64,000 bases of DNA from Meandrina meandrites. Taxonomy: Eukaryota; Cnidaria; Anthozoa; Scleractinia; Meandrinidae. The DNA lies in the NCBI GenBank assembly GCA_963693305.1, contig OY855912.1:2554001-2618000 (forward strand). Reading direction: 5' to 3'. The position numbers and the translations under genes are program-made. Shown here one piece after another: positions 1-19,034 of this stretch. How positions within the stretch are numbered: the first letter of the stretch is position 1; each line of letters begins with the position of its first letter. The notes under the pieces were generated by a model. That model worked only from the letters and a program-made list of their open reading frames with translations, did no database searches and was not told the origin of the DNA.

Positions 1-1526
1 CAAAGTGTGTGCATGCATTTTTCTCATATAAAAAATTTAAGAAGTTTTTATTTCTCGAGGCAAAATCAAACTAGTACAGCTAAAAACACTCCTTAATTGA
101 ATTACTAAGTCGGTAAAGAACAAAGTTTTGAAAAAGAATAGAAAGTATTCGAGATGTTTCACCGGAGGAAATGGTTGAGTCATCAAGCATAAAACAAGCA
201 TTAGACGTTAGATAAAGATCTGAAAGATCGCGCCCTGCGATATACTTTAGCTATACCGACACAAAACAAGACCTGCATATGTGATAGTTTCTCTGCCGTT
301 CCAAAGTAAACCGGCCAAGAAGAAATGTTTTCACAATACTATTTACCTTTAGGCAAAATTTTATGACGAAACGCTGCGTCAGACTAGCCACGAAATATTT
401 CTCACACGTAACCGTCAACTTTGACTTTCAATTGTTTCACGATATCGCAGTGGAAAATGAGTTTATTTTTATTTATTTAAATTTAAGTTTTTATTTTTAT
501 TTAAAGTTTTGCATGGTGCGTGTTTTTTCTATTACAAAAGTGGAAAATGAGTTTATTTTTATTTATTTGAATTTAAGTTTATATTTTTTATATTTAAAGT
601 TTTGCATGGTGCGTGTTTTTTCTATTACAAAGGCAAAAGAAAGATTTTATGTTTTATTTTTTTCTTAAAGCAGTCTTCTATTATTAGAAACTCTTGAAGC
701 GCCACTTGTTCGTAATTTTTGCAAGCTAATGTTTTATTTAACGACTTTTAGCCTCCTTCATCAGACAACATTGTATTTGTTCATTTTCTGCTCCGCAAGC
801 GTTTCAATGCGTGAACCGCGCGCATTTGTTTTTCACCACATCGCTCGCGCGCTTGGCATTTCAACAGCCTTTATCGATTTTAGAAGAACATTAAAAATCA
901 CGATGATTTTTAATCGTGCAATGTTCGGTACAAATGTAATATGTGTTTTTGTTCATAAGCCAACCGAGACGAAGTCGCGTGAATAAAAACGAATTCAGTC
1001 CGATATTTCTATATTTCTCGCGCTTGGCCGGTTACAACCATATACTGCATCTCTATATTGAAGTGATAGCTATGAAATCATGACGGAGCGGTTTTCAACT
1101 AATTACAACTACCTCTGAGACATAATTCGCTAGGAGAGTCCTGAGAGATTTACATTGCTAATGCCACAATTAGCATTTCGATCCTTTCCAACAGAGTATA
1201 ATTCAGTTGTAATATTTTTTAAACAAGTTTTCAAGAAATTTCAACTAGATAGAAGCGAGAAAATGCAGAGAGGTAAATTCAAGTTATTCAACTATTAAAC
1301 ATGAGGTTATAGACTGGCGGTTTTCTTGCGCAATGGCAAAGTCGCGAGAAGAATGGTGAGAGTAAACCGACCCATTCCTCTCGCAGCTTCCCTGATCGCA
1401 CATCTTGCCATTACGCGCCAATAATCGTCAGCCATGCATGCAGGGTAAAATCAGGTCGATTAATTGCTTCGAAAAAAATATTGGTTTAGTTCTATAACCA
1501 AATTCCGTTTTGTTATATCCTTCCAG
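1..1526. other. non-coding upstream sequence / probable intron of the meteorin-like gene
   Basis: No exon could be supported here. The missing first coding exon of the meteorin-like gene (signal peptide and first cysteine) could lie here or before the window. A hydrophobic ORF beginning at 729 looks slightly signal-like but has no Cys-Trp motif and no convincing donor in the needed phase, so I do not assign it. The stretch is AT-rich and contains a direct duplication at 450-632. Confidence 0.5.
450..632. repeat. tandem direct duplication, ~90-bp unit x2
   Basis: A T-rich segment starting GTGGAAAATGAG and ending CTATTACAAA occurs at 450-539 and again, nearly identical, at 540-632. This produces an apparent repeat in the ORF that crosses it, which is not a gene. 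Confidence 0.85.
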
Positions 1527-3306
1527 CGGTCCCCCCCACCAGGATAAGCCATCAGTTGTGAGTATAGAGACCAAGTGCCATCAAGGAGAACTTCACTGGG
1601 CTGAACCTTTTGGGGGCCTACGAGTCATGTTTAACCCACGTGATGTGCACGCCGACTATAAACTATGCTTTACCGCCCGGCATCCGGGCGTCAGGATTTA
1701 CCTGGAAGATCTACAGAACTTAACTTTGTTGACGAAAGTTAATGAAAACGTGACAAGAAAGGCAGTGTGCATAAAGAGCACAGCAGCGCGGCGGCCAGTG
1801 CTGTATTTGGAAACGGAACAAAACCAAACAATGACACAGTTAAACTACACCGTGCTTGTTAATGGCAGAAAGAGACCAAGAAATGTGAAGCGTAAAGGTA
1901 AGGGGCTTCTGAGATACAAACCACCGAATTGACGCGTTACGGGATATTTAGGACAAAAAGTAATGGGATACGGGATACTCAGACCTCCCCCCCCCCGCAA
2001 TAGGGCCTCCATCCCACAGCCCTTATTTCAGCTTGAGGATAAAAAAGGAAGTGTAGAGTGACGATCCGATGTAACATCTCCATCTTTCTTTAGGACGCTG
2101 ACCTACAAAACTTTGTAACAATCGAGCTTTTAACTTTCTAATTGCTCGTATGTTTTTACGGTGAGGGCTACTACAACTGGGCCACTTAGGAAGCAAAACT
2201 GAAATCACTTTGCAGAATGGAGACGTGTAGAAAGTTTCCAACAGCGTTTTGATCTCCATTCTGGTCTGCTCTGCAATATGCTATTTCGTTTTATTGCCCA
2301 AGTGAAAGTGGTCGCACTGTGAAAACGTGCGCAATGTTTACATTGGAGGTCAAGGTTTTAAATTGGTATATTTTGGTTATTTGCAGCATGCAGGCCTTGT
2401 AAATACAAAGAACTACTCAGATCTATCTGCAATGACAATTTTGGTAAGTACACATATTTGACTCGCCATCAGCTTACGTATCGCACAGTTGGTTTTGATT
2501 TTGGGGAAAAACTGGGCCAGACCGACGAAAACTGTGCTCTGATTCACTAGAACCACTACACTTGTTACATAAACTCGTTAGTGCGTTCATTGCCTGCGTG
2601 TGGCCTGGTTTTTAAATTTTTCTGGGACAAAGAGGGACTGAAAGAACAACTGATTCGTGACTCGAGCCGGAGGAGACTGGGAATAGGTGCAATGTTTCGT
2701 GCTCTGCCCATTCTCCTTTCGTAGACATGCTCGGACATGTCGGTGCAAATTGTAGAATTCTAGGTTGTCACGGGGAGTGGTCTAAATCCACATCAGAAAG
2801 AAACCGTGTCATTGGTCGAGATATGAACGAAAAAATATTATTATACTTGTAACGACAGTGCTGGTTAATCTTCCTTGAATTGAAGCTAAGGTTTCAATAT
2901 TTGATTTAATTTACATTTTGTGACCAGTTTCCTCTCTTAGGAATAATGAAGTCTTATCGCAAATGTTCTTTTTTTTGTTTTAGCTGTCCGTGGATATATC
3001 GAAGATGTATTTCCTGTCGAAAATGGCCAAAGTGAACAAGCTAATGTCATAGCCACGGAAGTCATCAGACAAAAAGACAACATTTTTGTAAAACGCAACG
3101 AGGCAGATGAGAATTATACAGCTTCGATCAAAGTGCCCAGCGGCTGTAACTGGAAAGAAACTGAAAACCGTCTTTTCTTGCTGACGGGAAATCTTAAAAG
3201 TGGAAGAGGTCCGGTGCTACAGTGCCACATCAAAGAAGAAGCTTGGATAAATGTTCCAAAAGACAACATGTTACGTCTGTGCAGTGTGTACATGGTTCAT
3301 TTTTAA
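1527..3306 (+). CDS. meteorin-family secreted protein (5'-partial; three exons seen)
   Basis: Exons 1527-1897, 2387-2443 and 2984-3306 join in frame (phases 2, 1, 1) through clean GT-AG sites: acceptors TTCCAG, TTGCAG and TTTTAG, donors GTAAGG and GTAAGT; stop TAA at 3304-3306. The product shows the meteorin/METRNL layout: an N-terminal beta-rich half with KCHQGE, LCFTA, VCIKS and a YLETEQNQT segment, then the hallmark CRPC (start of the second exon seen), then SICNDNF-AVRGYIEDVF, and a C-terminal half with GCNW, LQCHIKEEAW and LCSVY. Nine cysteines are visible; vertebrate meteorins have ten, the first lying just after the signal peptide, so the missing exon should hold the signal peptide and that cysteine. 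Meteorins are secreted neurotrophic/immune cytokines in vertebrates; the function in this organism is not known. Family assignment is strong; METRN versus METRNL orthology is undecided. Confidence 0.85.
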
Positions 3307-4142
3307 GCAGCATTCAATGAAGTGAGTTCAATGGAAGAGATTCACCTAGAGTCATATCTGCTTAACACAATCAGTAGTGGAATAACTAACCGTTCTTGGT
3401 CGAAATCTACTCTCCGAGAATTGACAGTTTCGTTGCTTAGTAACGTGACATATCCTTTGACGTCAAGCTGAAGTGACAATCTGACGAAGTTCCATAATAG
3501 TTGCTTCTGATTGGATACTAACAGTCGGAAAGTTTTCGGGTCTTCTCGGGTATTCTCCGACGACGATCTGCTAGCTAGACACGAAACTTGTTCCCAGGAC
3601 GTCTAAACTTCTAACGCAACTAAGATTCCACGTGAGATTCACGTGATTTTCTTTCGTTAAAACGAAAGTAGCAGTGACAGTCGGCTGATTGCAAGAAGGG
3701 GCCATAGTTTGTCGCGATGTATTAACTTAGTAGAATTCCGTAAAATATGCCATTGCGTCAATGCAAGAAGTCGAAAAAAGTTCACTGAGCAAGTTTGCAT
3801 TGGGGAATATCTCGGTTTAATTCATACCTTTGATTGGCTAAGAATATGAAACGACAATCGACATATTGTTACATACGAAGTAATTGCAAAGCCGTTACAT
3901 TAGCCGTTATATCGATGCAGTAGTTGAAAAGCTGCATACCACACATGCCAGCAGAAACAACATTTGTACGTGCTCTGATAGGATAGTTCAGTGCAAAAAC
4001 TTGAGGAATCTTCGAAGTGTCTATTCACTTATTATTTAACGAAAATAGCCGATGGTATCACATCGTCGAAAACATAAAGAAATTCCAAATAGGGAAGGAA
4101 ATGAAAGCGAAATTACATTGAGAAAACAGCAACAGCAACATG

Positions 4143-4186
<44 letters not shown>

Positions 4187-5038
4187 AAGAACCCTCAGTG
4201 ACGAATACAATACGGTTCTTGAGGTTTGCTTTCTCTTTACATTATAAAATTTCAGAAAATCAAAATGACCTAGTATGTCGCCAAATGAATTCCCTTCCAT
4301 TTGGCATTCAAAAGTTTCGAAATTACGAAGGGTTCTTGGTCGAATAGTTAACGCCTGTTGTTCAAAATGTAACAAGATAGAAAAGTAGTTATAAAGTTGA
4401 AGAATTGTATAAATGAACGATTTAATTTAAAGGTTAAAAGTAAATATGTTATTTATCCATGTAAATATTGTACAGAACTCAAGTAAAACTTGAAAAAATA
4501 GTTAACTTAAATGAAACTAGTGCTTTCTACGAAAGCATAGTATGGAATACTTATTTGAAGTGTTTGATTAAAATCAAAGATTCTCACATTCTAAATGGCT
4601 GGATTTTATTCTTAGGATTAGAGTGGTTTTGCTTAACCCGTGAAATAGTTGTTAAACTTTCAGATAGTATTACACACTAATTCCATTGATTTCTTTTGTT
4701 TAGTTTTGACTGTTACGCGCCAGTTGCTAGACTAGTGTTGTTTCACGGGTTAGGTAAAGTCACTCTAACTAGCTTGGGGGTTGGGTGTCTTGAACAAGTT
4801 AGTTTTCAGTGGAGTAAAGTACTGCAATAAAAAGCGTTTTCCATTATTGTAAATGAAGTTAACCTTTATTTGAAGAATTACAATGCACCATGCATTCAGA
4901 TGTAAAAAGATTACATTCAAATCAACAAGAAAAAAATGTAAATCAGTTAATCAAGCAAAAGGTCTTTCACACATATAACAAAAAAAAAACTATTGTACAA
5001 GTTATCCAAGAAAAAGATATTTCGAGTGAAAGGTCCTA
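3307..5038. other. intergenic region
   Basis: No gene recognised. It holds the 3' flank of the meteorin-like gene, a CAA microsatellite near 4127-4187 and AT-rich unique sequence. The ORF at 4468-4680 has no family resemblance and no splice or start context that supports it. Confidence 0.5.
4127..4187. repeat. (CAA)n microsatellite
   Basis: About 14 perfect CAA units at 4144-4186, preceded by imperfect CAG/CAA triplets. On the minus strand it creates a poly-Leu ORF that is an artefact. Confidence 0.95.
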
Positions 5039-7173
5039 TCACCACAGATATTTGACGTTCTTGAAGTCTCCATGGCTATCATAATCACTCATATCTTTAC
5101 CCTCCAGCTGTGGATCTATAAAAATGTAAAAAAAAAACCCACTCAGATAAACATGAAAACTCTCCCTCTTTTTACCATGCATGTTTAGGTTTACAGTCGA
5201 CTCTCTTTCTGAACATAGACAACCTTTAGTTCTACCCTGAATCATAGTGCAACATAAGGCCAAATTTCCTATTGTATTCAACATTTACTGTCCATTCCGG
5301 AGGTTTTTTCCAGGGGGAGGAGTGGGGGAGGGCAACACACATGAAAGGGACAGGGATGCTCATCGTCTCACTTAGGGGTGTAAATATCAGATTTTGGTCT
5401 CGCTTTGGGTGTTCTGGGCAAAATGTCATTATTTTTAGCTGTCAAGGTCACGTTTAGGGTTGCTGTGAAGAAATAACAAAAAAGAAAGAATTTTGACTTG
5501 TTATAATAATTTACTTGATTCATATAAACAAAGCCTCTTTTAGGGGTCTGCATAACCTTCGGCCACACCCAGATTGGTCTGTTTTAGGGGTTAAATTCAA
5601 AATTTCCGACGAGCACCCCCGTCCCTTCGATATGGGAAGCAGGAAGCAGGAAGCATAACATGACCTCCAGCTTTGACTAGCACTCTACCAAAACCTGGGA
5701 GTAACTTACATGGGTAGACACGGGGGATTGACTTCATTGTCTCTATTGTATCCTTTGTCCAGGGGCTTAGTAATGCTATTGCTGGACCTAGGGAAGAAAA
5801 TGAAGGACAAGACAGCAATCAGTTTTTCCCTTTTCCTGATCCATGGCTAGAAACTGGGACTTAATCAGCGAAGTCTGCTTCTCCACTTATGGTGTTTTTT
5901 TGTTTGAGAGGTGAAAAGTGCCAGGATTTGTAAATGCTCAAGACATTTCGACCTTAGAAATTCCGCGCAATTTCGCAGGATAATTGTTAATTATTTGCCA
6001 CTGTTCATGACTATTCAATGACTGTTCGTGACTATTCAATGTTTATTCGTGACTTTTTATCACTATTTGCAACTATTCAACAACTACTTGGAGACTATTC
6101 ATCAGTATTCACCACTATTTGAACTACTATGGTTTTCCAGACACCCATTTAAAAGCTAGGATTTAATGGTAGCATGTAAGCACTAGTATCGCCGAGACCA
6201 AACACTTCTGGTTTTTCCTTTGCACCTAATGTGAACACTAGGGCTCCATACAAATTCTGTGTCCAATTGTAGCACTTTGTTGTTTTGAACAAACTTTTGA
6301 TGAATGTGAAAGAAGCATTCAACTTTCAATTTGTCAGTAAATGGTAAAATCTGAGACTCACCGAGACGCCGAGACCCTCATTTAAAATCTGAGACTGAGA
6401 CTTAACTATTTTTTTCAATTTCGAGTCTGAGACACCACGATTCAAAAATCTGACTGCTAGACGCTGGGATCTAAAAATTCCAGTGCGAGTCTATATTTAC
6501 AACGCTAGTCTAATGATCTGTATCTCCCTATTTTGCTGTTGTTGTTGCCTTTGTTTTGTAATGACTCATGCTGATTAAACTTCCGCTTGGTTTGCGAGAC
6601 TCAGAGCCTCAAATTTCAAAAATCGAGATTCCGAGACCAGCTATATTTTTTGCGAGCTTGAGATTCCGAGACTCTAGTTTGCAATGCCAAGATTTTGAGA
6701 CTCCCCTAAAATTTGCCGACACCCATCATTTTTCAAGGACCATTCCATACCCCTTCAGTTAGCCAGCTGATTCCAATTTAAATAATATTTGATGTTGTTG
6801 GAAATGTTAACTTCGTGATTTCGTGTATGCAGTATTTATTTTCTTTTATCAAGTTGTTTTTGCTCCTAACTGAAATATCTTTACTTGATTCAATCGCGAG
6901 ATAACATTTAACTCTTGAGATCTTCTTGGAAATACTTCTAACATGCGTTATAAATAGCAAAACTTGACTGAGCCAATATGGAGGACAATACAATTGGCTT
7001 CAATTGAAGTAAAACTGGTTTTAACCCACTTATCAAGGAGTTTAACGTAAGAAAAAGTAATCCATAGAAACTAAATTACCTGCAAATCCAAAAACACATG
7101 ACATAAATACCACAGGCTCCCTAGCCCAAGCATATCTCAGCCAGTCAACAGATCTTCTGAACACACCCGCCAT
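5039..7173 (-). CDS. NDUFA3: NADH dehydrogenase 1 alpha subcomplex subunit 3 (complex I)
   Basis: Three minus-strand exons, 7173-7080, 5787-5710 and 5115-5039, join in phase (94+78+77 nt) to give an 82-aa protein with stop TGA at 5041-5039; human NDUFA3 is 84 aa. Exon 1 encodes MAGVFRRSVDWLRYAWAREP and the start of one TM helix (VVFMSCVFGFAG); exon 2 continues PAIALLSPWTKDTIETM and RVYPYP; exon 3 ends with QLEGKDMSDYDSHGDF and NVKYLW. The order AW-x-x-EP / hydrophobic helix / LSP-[WY] / YPYP / acidic DxxSH tail matches the family. It is a single-pass accessory subunit of mitochondrial complex I. The start ATG (7173-7171) is followed by GCG and preceded by an open upstream frame that I treat as 5' UTR. 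Introns contain dispersed repeats (5283-5620; 5998-6133; 6330-6740). It is divergently arranged with ATG101. Confidence 0.85.
5283..5620. repeat. dispersed repeat in NDUFA3 intron 2
   Basis: This stretch reappears in reverse complement, diverged, at about 39838-40140: shared blocks include the GGGATGCTCGTC-type end, the section around CCAATCTGGGCGTGGCC, and the 'accaaaatctgaaatttac' section. It is a mid-copy element of unknown class with no coding capacity. Confidence 0.7.
5998..6133. repeat. degenerate GACTATTCA tandem repeat
   Basis: Repeated GACTATTCA / GACTATTTG motifs with variable spacers, inside NDUFA3 intron 1. No coding content. Confidence 0.6.
6330..6740. repeat. GAGAC/GAGACT-rich degenerate repeat
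   Basis: Irregular repetition of 'gagac', 'gattccgagac' and 'tctgagac' motifs in NDUFA3 intron 1. ORFs reading through it on either strand are repeat artefacts. Confidence 0.6.
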
Positions 7174-7282
7174 GTTGGATTTGCCAAACGAACAGTGTAG
7201 TTCCCAGGACCTCGTCGTTTCTCGTTTACGGGGGGGAAGAAGATAGCCTGGAACTGACAGTTGTAAACAAAAGAAAACAATC
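7174..7282. promoter_or_regulatory. bidirectional promoter / shared 5' region of NDUFA3 and ATG101
   Basis: The start codons of two divergent housekeeping genes are separated by 109 bp, so both core promoters and 5' UTRs must lie in or overlap this segment, or extend into each other's first exons. No TATA box is evident; a G-run (GGGGGGGAAG) and a CGTCGTTTCTCGTTTACG stretch are present. Function is inferred from geometry alone. Confidence 0.6.
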
Positions 7283-7939
7283 ATGAATGCTCGATCGCAA
7301 GTGTTTGAATTATCCGTCGAGGGAAGGCAAATCGACGAAGTAATCTTGAGTATATTTCATTCGATTTTACTTCATAGGACATCTGGAAAGTTTAGTTACA
7401 AGAGAGAGGGATCTTACAGCATAGGAACCGTAGGAATGGTCGATGTGGATTGCGATTTTGTGGATTCAACCTACGTTCGCGTAGATTCAGACGATTTACA
7501 TCGTGCCCTGAAAAGACAAGTTGCGGAGTTTAGAGAGTCTCTTAAGAGTCCCGAAGGCCTTAGGAGTGGGCAAATATCTCTGGAATTTTATCAGAAAAAG
7601 AAAGCACGTTGGCCGTTTGGAATGGAGAATATTCCATGGGAAATTTGGACCGTCAAATTAAATGTCGTCACCCTTACTAACGAACACGAACGACAAATTT
7701 GTCGTGAAAAGGTCGGCGAAGCTCTTGCTGAAAAAATAATCTGTATTGCTGGAGTCATGAACAGGCCAGAGTACGTGCCTAAAATGCCAAATCAGTCAGA
7801 TGTTGCGAATGTTTTCGATGTGAGTTTCAAAGACGTTCAGCCTTATCTCCATAAGTTTAGTTACCAGGCTTCTGACCAACCATCACAGTCAGTTGGAACA
7901 ACAATGAAAAGACTTTTACTGGATACGTTTTCCTATTGA
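7283..7939 (+). CDS. ATG101: autophagy-related protein 101
   Basis: A single-exon 218-aa ORF, the usual length for animal ATG101. Recognisable conserved blocks: [19 protein letters not shown] at the N-terminus, [46 protein letters not shown] with the WPF motif and [29 protein letters not shown], and the C-terminal PYLHKFSYQ plus [14 protein letters not shown]101 has a HORMA fold, binds ATG13 and stabilises the ULK1/ATG1-FIP200 complex that starts autophagosome formation; the WPF region is the WF-finger in the family. The ORF is intact. It is divergent from NDUFA3 across a 109-bp gap. No close AATAAA was identified with confidence after the stop. Confidence 0.97.
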   Translation: MNARSQVFELSVEGRQIDEVILSIFHSILLHRTSGKFSYKREGSYSIGTVGMVDVDCDFVDSTYVRVDSDDLHRALKRQVAEFRESLKSPEGLRSGQISLEFYQKKKARWPFGMENIPWEIWTVKLNVVTLTNEHERQICREKVGEALAEKIICIAGVMNRPEYVPKMPNQSDVANVFDVSFKDVQPYLHKFSYQASDQPSQSVGTTMKRLLLDTFSY

Positions 7940-8014
7940 AATATAAAAACATCAGTGGTTTATCAGTTGTCATTATCAATAATGAAGATAAAATTGTGTT
8001 GTTCCAGAAAATAT

Positions 8015-10039
8015 TCATTCCCCTTCCTTGGAAGGATTTGTGGTTTGAACCCCCACTCCCCCCCCCCCCCCCCCAACAGGATTACGGTTAATGTAAACTT
8101 TATTATGGCAGGATGGCCCAATCAGCAATAATTTTGGAATTTGGAACCCACCACCCTCTGACATTGCACGGGACGTGTGGTATGGACACATGCATTTCCT
8201 CATCCAACAGTCTCTCCCTTCCCTTCCCGTCCCCTTTAAAGCCCTGGGTTTCTGAGGATGGCATTTCCTGGAACTGCACAATTCTATGTCACCTTGTTGC
8301 ATTGTGTTGTTCCAGAAAATATCTATACCCCTGCCATGAAAGGTGTTTATGTTTAAGTGCCCCTCCCCCTCAGAATTTCTATTGACCTTCCATGGGGTGG
8401 GTATGGATATTTTCCAGAACTGCACATTTGTAAAAAAGGATTAATTTCATGTGGTGATTGGTTAATAAGGGACAAAGTAAGCAGTAAGCAATGAAGACTT
8501 GAGATACGAGATTGGAGCAGGGAACTGCTGTGCTGGTGCTACTTGTGGCTTGTGGCTTTGCCAGTCAACTTATTCATGGTTGGGTGGGTTGGGAGGGTGG
8601 GGTGAGACCTGATCTTATGTGCCATAATCAGAAGGCTTAGCCTTATACTTTGCTCACTATTTTGCATTTTCTTCACCTGACGGACTTCAAACAAAGTGAA
8701 AGACTTCTTGCAGTAACAAGTTAAATTATATTGGAACTGTCGTATCTGAGGACTTGTTAGAGGAGCTTGTGTGCTGGCCTACCTAAAATATTGAGACTTT
8801 ACCTAGTAATCGTAGACCAGTGGAGCTAAGCACAAGAGGTTTCTGCATTATTTAAGGGACTGTATGACATATTATAATAATATAATTATGCGAGGGGTAA
8901 CTTAATCCAGTAATTACTTCAAACTTACAACAAAAGACTGTTGCTTTCTCTTAAGTTCTCTTTTGGCTAGGGCCCTCAGGCCCTTTCTCTTTTTTGTGTA
9001 ATGATATATGCATGCCGTTTTGTTCTAGTCCAGTAGTTCCGGTTAGTTCATATAACAATGTAGTTTCAAACTGGAAGATGAAAAGGGCTGGGCGAGAAAA
9101 GTATTGTAATAAAATTTGCCCAGCTGAGCTGTCGCACTTGGCAATGGCATTTTAGCACGATCTTGTGCTATAGCAACATATGGGGTGTGGAGGCATGCCC
9201 TACCAGTAAATTTTAAAAATATATATATATTAAAATTCTCTGAGATGTTATGTCCTGTATTCTAGGAAAATTTGTGACCAAACAACTCAGGTTTAGAACA
9301 AGAGGGTTTTAAATTTCCCAGACAAAAAAGGTGGATTACGTATTAAACGGGATGGGCCGAGAGGACCAGACCAGTGGAGGCAGCTTGCTGAGACCTCTGC
9401 ACCCCCTAAATCCTCCCCAGACTCCTCACTGGTGTCATTTGGTTCACATGATATACCAGCATTCCTTTCTGTCTCTGACACCATATTTGTTCTGCACATT
9501 TGGCTTCAGGTCTCAGTCAACTTTCATAAATACCAAAAGAAATGAGCCATATTTCACTCTTATAAAGGAAATTCTCACCTTTACTTAGACTTGCTCCAAA
9601 TCGCTTGTTTGATTAACAGGACACCGCTGAATACAGAGGGCATGTGTGGGCTAAAAAAATCAAAATAATAATTATGGCTGATTGCTGAACAAGAAACACT
9701 TGTTCGAAGCCATTCGTTGATTTAGTGCGCTTCTAGCACTAACATGCACAGACAAATAGATTCCGCGTTGAAGACTGCAATTATATTATATTACTTTTTT
9801 TCCAGAGAAAGAGAGAAAAAATGAGCGATTTGGAGCAAGTGTAATCCAGTTACTGAGAAATAAGAGATTCGTGAGTCCATTCCAATCCGTGCATCATTGT
9901 GACGTCACCACGACAGCTTTCTCTTGTTTTCACGGCCTGGTAAACATGGCGACCACCCGTGTAGACTGAAATGTAGCAGTTACTTTACATAATAATGTGT
10001 TGTGTCTAATAGGTTTTACCAGCAATGTAGTGTTTTGCA
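8015..10039. other. intergenic region, repeat-rich
   Basis: No gene recognised between ATG101 and the phosphatase. It contains poly-C/poly-G tracts (about 8059-8074), diverged copies of a 'gttgttccagaaaatat' motif at about 8000 and 8309, an (AT)n tract near 9220, and the foldback element at 9586-9843. The 9331-9588 and 8113-8385 ORFs have no recognisable domain. Confidence 0.5.
9586..9843. mobile_element. MITE with ~25-bp TIRs (family 'CTTGCTCCAA')
   Basis: The left end, tagACTTGCTCCAAATCGCT, is the reverse complement of the right end, AGCGATTTGGAGCAAGTgta. A longer relative with the same ends lies at 36923-37214. No ORF; flanking TA dinucleotides suggest a TA target. Confidence 0.75.
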
Positions 10040-17985
<7,946 letters not shown>

Positions 17986-18169
17986 TTCTCCTTATTTGGG
18001 CATTCACATGGATGGCTTTTACAGTTCGTTGCAAGCTATTTATGGAAGAAACATTTTTAAGGAAACAGCTTGCCCTTATTATTTAAGTTCCTTTTTGATT
18101 TTATTTATTGAAGCCTTTTAGTCCACAATAACCATGATAACAACCATTTTACCTTCTATTTATAGATTG

Positions 18170-18175
18170 AATAAA
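18170..18175 (+). promoter_or_regulatory. polyadenylation signal of the PP1-like phosphatase gene
   Basis: AATAAA lies 185 bp after the phosphatase stop codon and is the first canonical signal downstream, so it is the likely cleavage/polyadenylation signal. Confidence 0.65.
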
Positions 18176-18510
18176 GTATCGCCTAGCTTTTGGTACGACG
18201 GCCTTCTTATCTTCGTGTTTATAACCCTGTCAAAACAATTGCTTTCATACTAATACCCTTTTAAGTGTTACACTTAAGCCCCTCGCACCGGGTAATTGTT
18301 CTCGCTCCAGATTCCTTCGCCAAGATCGTCTGTTTTTTTTTTTCCAAGCAGAGAGATTGGGACTGGGTACGAATGTGGAAGTAGAGAAAGTAGGGAAGTA
18401 GGGAAGGTTTGAATTGCAAAGCAATCTGCAGAACAAGCCGTCAAGATGTAGGATTGTAGAAATTTATTCACCAATCCTACTAGTTTATTTGCATCTAGCT
18501 CAATGAATAA

Positions 18511-18658
18511 CGAAGTGAACATATCAGGTTCTTGCTCACAAGGACGCCACCGGCATTGTCTCACCGCAGTAGCTTGGAGCACTGAATAGGGTCACTAGCT
18601 GGAAATGAACAAATAAGACAAGTTATTCACTGTCCGTAAAATAAATAAAATAAATTAC
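18511..18658 (-). pseudogene. decayed inverted copy of PP1-like exon 9 with intron 8 flank
   Basis: Read on the minus strand, 18658-18599 matches the end of phosphatase intron 8 and its acceptor, and 18598-18511 matches exon 9 (CTAGTGACCCTATTCAGTGC...). Relative to the functional exon it lacks a 4-nt TTTG after GGTGAG and a 3-nt ATT further on, so the frame is broken. Homology stops before the exon 9 donor. The intact gene lies ~1.6 kb away on the opposite strand. Confidence 0.85.
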
Positions 18659-18659
18659 C

Positions 18660-18814
18660 TTGTGTTTAGTTTTTAAAGCTAGAAGCTTGTAAGGCCGTGT
18701 AAATTCCCGATCGAATTGGAATTTGGAAGTGTTGGTGTGCGTGGAGAGAGGAAAACCAGAGAATCCGAAGAAAAAAGGCCCGGAGCAAGGACGAGAACCA
18801 ACAACAAACTCGGG
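18660..18814 (-). mobile_element. inverted SINE fragment
   Basis: Minus-strand copy of the same SINE as in phosphatase intron 8 (GTTTGTTGTTGGTTCTCG to the CCGTGT tail). It forms the junction between the exon 9 pseudo-copy and the duplicated SOMP5-unit flank, and is therefore a candidate recombination site. Confidence 0.75.
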
Positions 18815-19034
18815 TATTTGACAAATTATTATTAAGCTGGGATGATAAATTTTTCGGGTTTACACCGAGTCTTAAGCTGTAGCCGGGAACGTTCCGGCTG
18901 AAAACACGAGGCAATAAGCACTTGAATTGCGGGAACAGAAATGAACTCGTCCCCGGACGCTTCTCTAGAAGTCAAGGAAGAGATGCATGTTTCTTGGTTC
19001 CAACAGCAGTTTACTGTGATTTCTTTCTTTATTA

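Noticed and set aside
729..986. Hydrophobic-start ORF as the signal-peptide exon of the meteorin-like gene
   Set aside because: No Cys-x-Trp motif expected at that place and no donor in the required phase that I could justify.
6568..6762. ORF with repeated 'RDSE/EIPRP' phrases
   Set aside because: Lies in the GAGACT-rich repeat of NDUFA3 intron 1.
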